Assembly: GCA_903924445.1 (NCBI GenBank) | Contig: CAIYBQ010000178.1 | Coordinates: forward strand, 1 to 7,343 | From: an uncultured Armatimonadota bacterium | Lineage (GTDB): Bacteria; Armatimonadota; Armatimonadia; Armatimonadales; Armatimonadaceae | Direction of reading: 5' to 3' | Length of the DNA: 7,343 bases | Shown: in pieces, positions 5,285 to 7,343 of the stretch | Position numbering within the stretch: position 1 is the stretch's first letter | How the letters are laid out: the number at the start of each line of letters is the position of its first letter | Notes under the pieces: generated by a model | What the model was told of the DNA's origin: nothing | Databases searched by the model: none | What the model saw: only the letters and a program-made list of their open reading frames with translations | Program-made: the position numbers and the translations under genes

Positions 5285-6343
5285 ATGAAGCTGCTGTTTG
5301 CATATATCTCTATTGCCCTGTTGGCTGTAACTGGGTGTCAACCTACGGGGCATGGAGTACGGCAGACGATGTTTCAGAAGGACATCTATCTACATATCCA
5401 GCCTACTGATTTCAAGGAAACCAACCGCAGATCGATTCATGTCCTCCCACACACCTGGGTCACCATCAAGCGTATTTCCGCCGTTCTTGCCGATGGCACC
5501 GTCATCCCATGCCGAGACTTCCAGCCCGGAGCGTTTGAGCTGATCCAAGATGACGACAGTGCGCAGCTTGTCGGGACGTTGTCGTTACCCACGCCGGATG
5601 TCGCCGAAGTGACCATCGTAATCGGTCAAACAGGGCAATGCACAGGGGCCGAAGATGCAACGCTAAGCCCTTGCAGCCTCGCGGCCAAGCAGTCAACCGA
5701 TGATTCTTTGAACACGCCCTCCGATGAAATCGCTCTTAACTACACTCTCTCCAGCAGGGACCGCGATAGCCCAAGAATAGTCATCAAACTGGATACTGAA
5801 AGAACCAAGGAGCTGCCCACAGCTCCCATCCCGGTGATGCTCACCAGCAGCGGGACACTTCCTGCATCGTTGGATGTCATCGATACTCCCTGGCTATCCC
5901 TCTCACCCGCGGCTGATGGCACGGCGATGAGCCTTCCGTACGCGTTGACATCCACGTTGGAATTCTTGAAAACACCGAGCATCCTCAAGGGAACCATCGA
6001 TGTCGATACCAAGGCGTTTACACCAACATTGATGTTCGAACTGGGAGCTCCTGAGCAAATCACAATCGGCGGAAACGTTGTGCGTCTCGATATCGCGAAG
6101 CGGACGTTTCAACTTCGGGTAGCTGACACAAGCGATGGCCAAGCCTATGGGACGTTGTATTTCCGCGTGGGTGACCAGACAACATATGGCTTTTCTGGAA
6201 GCCTGCCGGCTACGCCCGCTACGTTTGAAGATATCTCCATTGGGCGCCGGCTTTGGGTCCGCGTGCTGCAAAAGCCTGATCCGGATGCGCGCCTCGATGC
6301 CATCGCGATTCAGATTTCTGCCCCGGGGCGACAGAAGCACTAG
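5285..6343 (+). CDS. Lipoprotein with diverged DUF4382-like N-terminal and DUF5666-like C-terminal parts
   Basis: 352 residues, function unknown. ATG 5285 is chosen because it opens directly onto a lipoprotein signal with lipobox AVTGC (Cys18); the frame is open much further upstream, but that part runs through the promoter region and antisense to the ThuA-like gene. The mature N-terminal segment (about 32-75) reads DIYLHIQPTDF ... HTWVTIKRISAVLADG, matching DIYVTDQFAD ... HVWVTLQSIAIGDG in the next gene. The C-terminus IGRRLWVRV ... ARLDAIAIQI (about 319-344) matches NGQKVVVRG ... KTLTATEINI of the same neighbour. Both are therefore read as one architecture, beta-rich and anchored to a membrane. 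Oddities: three cysteines beyond the lipid-anchored one (76, 119, 130), which could form a disulphide, and a long middle insert of about 150 residues without recognisable motifs. The link to DUF4382 rests on the comparison with the neighbour and would need a profile search. Confidence 0.82.
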   Translation: MKLLFAYISIALLAVTGCQPTGHGVRQTMFQKDIYLHIQPTDFKETNRRSIHVLPHTWVTIKRISAVLADGTVIPCRDFQPGAFELIQDDDSAQLVGTLSLPTPDVAEVTIVIGQTGQCTGAEDATLSPCSLAAKQSTDDSLNTPSDEIALNYTLSSRDRDSPRIVIKLDTERTKELPTAPIPVMLTSSGTLPASLDVIDTPWLSLSPAADGTAMSLPYALTSTLEFLKTPSILKGTIDVDTKAFTPTLMFELGAPEQITIGGNVVRLDIAKRTFQLRVADTSDGQAYGTLYFRVGDQTTYGFSGSLPATPATFEDISIGRRLWVRVLQKPDPDARLDAIAIQISAPGRQKH

Positions 6344-6371
6344 GGGCATTTGCCATGAAACGAGCATTCAT

Positions 6372-6398
6372 CTGACATTCACAATTCTAAGTGATAAT
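6372..6398 (+). promoter_or_regulatory. Weak candidate promoter before the DUF4382 lipoprotein gene
   Basis: CTGACA (6372-6377) and GATAAT (6393-6398) are 15 bp apart, short for a sigma70-type promoter. The 114-bp gap between the two lipoprotein genes contains no visible terminator, so readthrough from the first gene is equally possible. The rest of the gap shows only the GGGAGG ribosome site at 6444-6449. Confidence 0.25.
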
Positions 6399-6457
6399 GC
6401 GAATGTGGATGTACGCTGCGTTTGTCGCGTAATCACCACGCCCGGGAGGCACTAAGT

Positions 6458-7343
6458 ATGAAGGTTTCACTTTGGACACCAGCGCTCGCAGTCGCATCGG
6501 TTCTGACCCTCGGCATCATGGCCGGCTGCGGTGGTGGATCGACATCTGCGACCACCCGCGGTGTTGATATCTACGTTACCGACCAATTCGCCGACCAATA
6601 CTCCCACGTCTGGGTAACGCTGCAGAGCATCGCCATCGGGGATGGCAAGACCTTCACTGATGTCTACTCAGCCACAACAGGCAAGACCATCGACATTGTT
6701 TCGCTCAAGGACACCGCCGAGCTCCTCAGCTCGATCCAGCTGGCCGACACGCGCTATACCCACATCCGCGTAACCTATTTGGATATGGTCACCCTTGTCG
6801 ATGCATCCGGTACAAGCACGACGCTTCAGGTTGCACCAAGCCCATCGACGACTGTTGGAGGCGGCCTCGCGATTCATACATCGGCAACCCGCGTCCCTTT
6901 CAAGGCATCCACAAACCGCCAGCTCGTTGTCGACTTCAATCTGGCATCCTTCGAAATTACCGGAGGCAAGCTGAGGGTTGGTATCGTCCCGGAGCCGCCA
7001 ATCGGCTTTGATGGTAAGTTCAAGCGCTTTGCAAACCACGGGCAGGTCTCGGACCTAACGCCGACATCGTTTGTGATGACCGGTGGCGACAACCGCCCTC
7101 CGGTACAGATCCAGCCTTATCCGCTGCCTCCTGCTCCTAAGCCGGGGATGCGCTCAAGCATTAACGTTTCCTTTGATGCAAATACCGTCATCCTTGGTCC
7201 GGATGGTCCGGATGCATCTCTCGCAAATGGCCAAAAGGTCGTTGTTCGTGGCAGCTACGATGATGCATCCAAGACCTTGACTGCAACAGAAATCAACATC
7301 GTTCCGATGGGCGGTGCCAATCCCGGTGGAAATCATGGAATCC
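6458..7343 (+). CDS. DUF4382-domain lipoprotein with a DUF5666-like C-terminal domain, cut by window edge
   Basis: 295 residues visible, open to the right edge. Start: ATG 6458 with GGGAGG 8 nt upstream. The signal peptide ends in the lipobox-like IMAGC (Cys24; Met at -3 is a tolerated variant) followed by GGGSTS. Residues about 35-180 fit the DUF4382 pattern: VDIYVTDQFADQYSHVWVTLQSIAI (36-60), a KTIDIVSLKDTAELLSSIQL segment (76-95) and YTHIRVTYLDMVTLVDASG (100-118), with a final strand-rich KLRVGIVPEP. Residues about 190-285 fit DUF5666: HGQVSDLTPTSFVMTGG (194-210), a Pro-rich loop (214-229), VSFDANTVIL, NGQKVVVRGSYDDASKTLTATEINIVP. Both are all-beta domains of unknown role found in surface lipoproteins of several environmental phyla; carbohydrate or matrix binding has been guessed but not shown. 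The visible end is Gly/Asn-rich, so a further repeat or linker probably follows. Confidence 0.87.
   Translation, partial: MKVSLWTPALAVASVLTLGIMAGCGGGSTSATTRGVDIYVTDQFADQYSHVWVTLQSIAIGDGKTFTDVYSATTGKTIDIVSLKDTAELLSSIQLADTRYTHIRVTYLDMVTLVDASGTSTTLQVAPSPSTTVGGGLAIHTSATRVPFKASTNRQLVVDFNLASFEITGGKLRVGIVPEPPIGFDGKFKRFANHGQVSDLTPTSFVMTGGDNRPPVQIQPYPLPPAPKPGMRSSINVSFDANTVILGPDGPDASLANGQKVVVRGSYDDASKTLTATEINIVPMGGANPGGNHGI

Noticed and set aside
1..7343. CRISPR array, tRNA, rRNA, insertion sequence or integrase
   Set aside because: No regularly spaced repeats, no tRNA or rRNA-like segments, and no transposase or integrase coding were seen on either strand.

Overview
The window looks like a chromosomal carbohydrate-use locus from an environmental Gram-negative-type bacterium. 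Four genes run on the minus strand (from about 5079 down to the left edge) and two run on the plus strand (5285 to the right edge). Nearly every product carries an export signal: two Tat-type oxidoreductases, one Sec-exported ThuA-domain protein and three lipoproteins. Tat-exported Gfo/Idh/MocA dehydrogenases next to ThuA proteins, together with DUF4382-type lipoproteins, are common in Armatimonadota, Planctomycetota, Verrucomicrobiota and Acidobacteriota. I lean towards Armatimonadota, but there is no rRNA or marker gene to settle it.

Minus strand, in transcription order: a ThuA-like protein (5079-4318), a Gfo/Idh/MocA oxidoreductase of the 'EAP' subgroup (4269-2884), a second Gfo/Idh/MocA oxidoreductase with the usual EKP motif (2704-1217), a strong intrinsic terminator (1191-1153), then a separately transcribed sugar ABC-transporter binding lipoprotein (929 to beyond the left edge). 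ThuA plus a Gfo/Idh/MocA dehydrogenase plus a sugar-binding protein recalls the rhizobial thuEFGKAB locus, in which disaccharides are oxidised to 3-keto derivatives. Here the enzymes appear to act outside the cytoplasm. The ThuA-side promoter carries a perfect 8+8 inverted repeat in its -35/-10 spacer and two direct repeats 21 bp apart further upstream.

Plus strand: two adjacent lipoproteins (5285-6343, and 6458 to beyond the right edge) share the same two-part layout. The second is a recognisable DUF4382 plus DUF5666-like protein. The first is a strongly diverged relative with extra cysteines. Their function is unknown.

The most unusual signal lies in the two intergenic gaps that follow the oxidoreductase genes. 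Each gap contains, immediately after the gene's own 3' hairpin, a second, decayed copy of an oxidoreductase 3' end (about the last 16-21 codons, frameshifted, with stop codon) followed by a second copy of the same 3' untranslated segment. The same gene / hairpin / 3'-end scar / hairpin layout therefore occurs twice, once per paralog. This points to a history of tandem duplication and deletion, or of gene replacement, with breakpoints at the hairpins.
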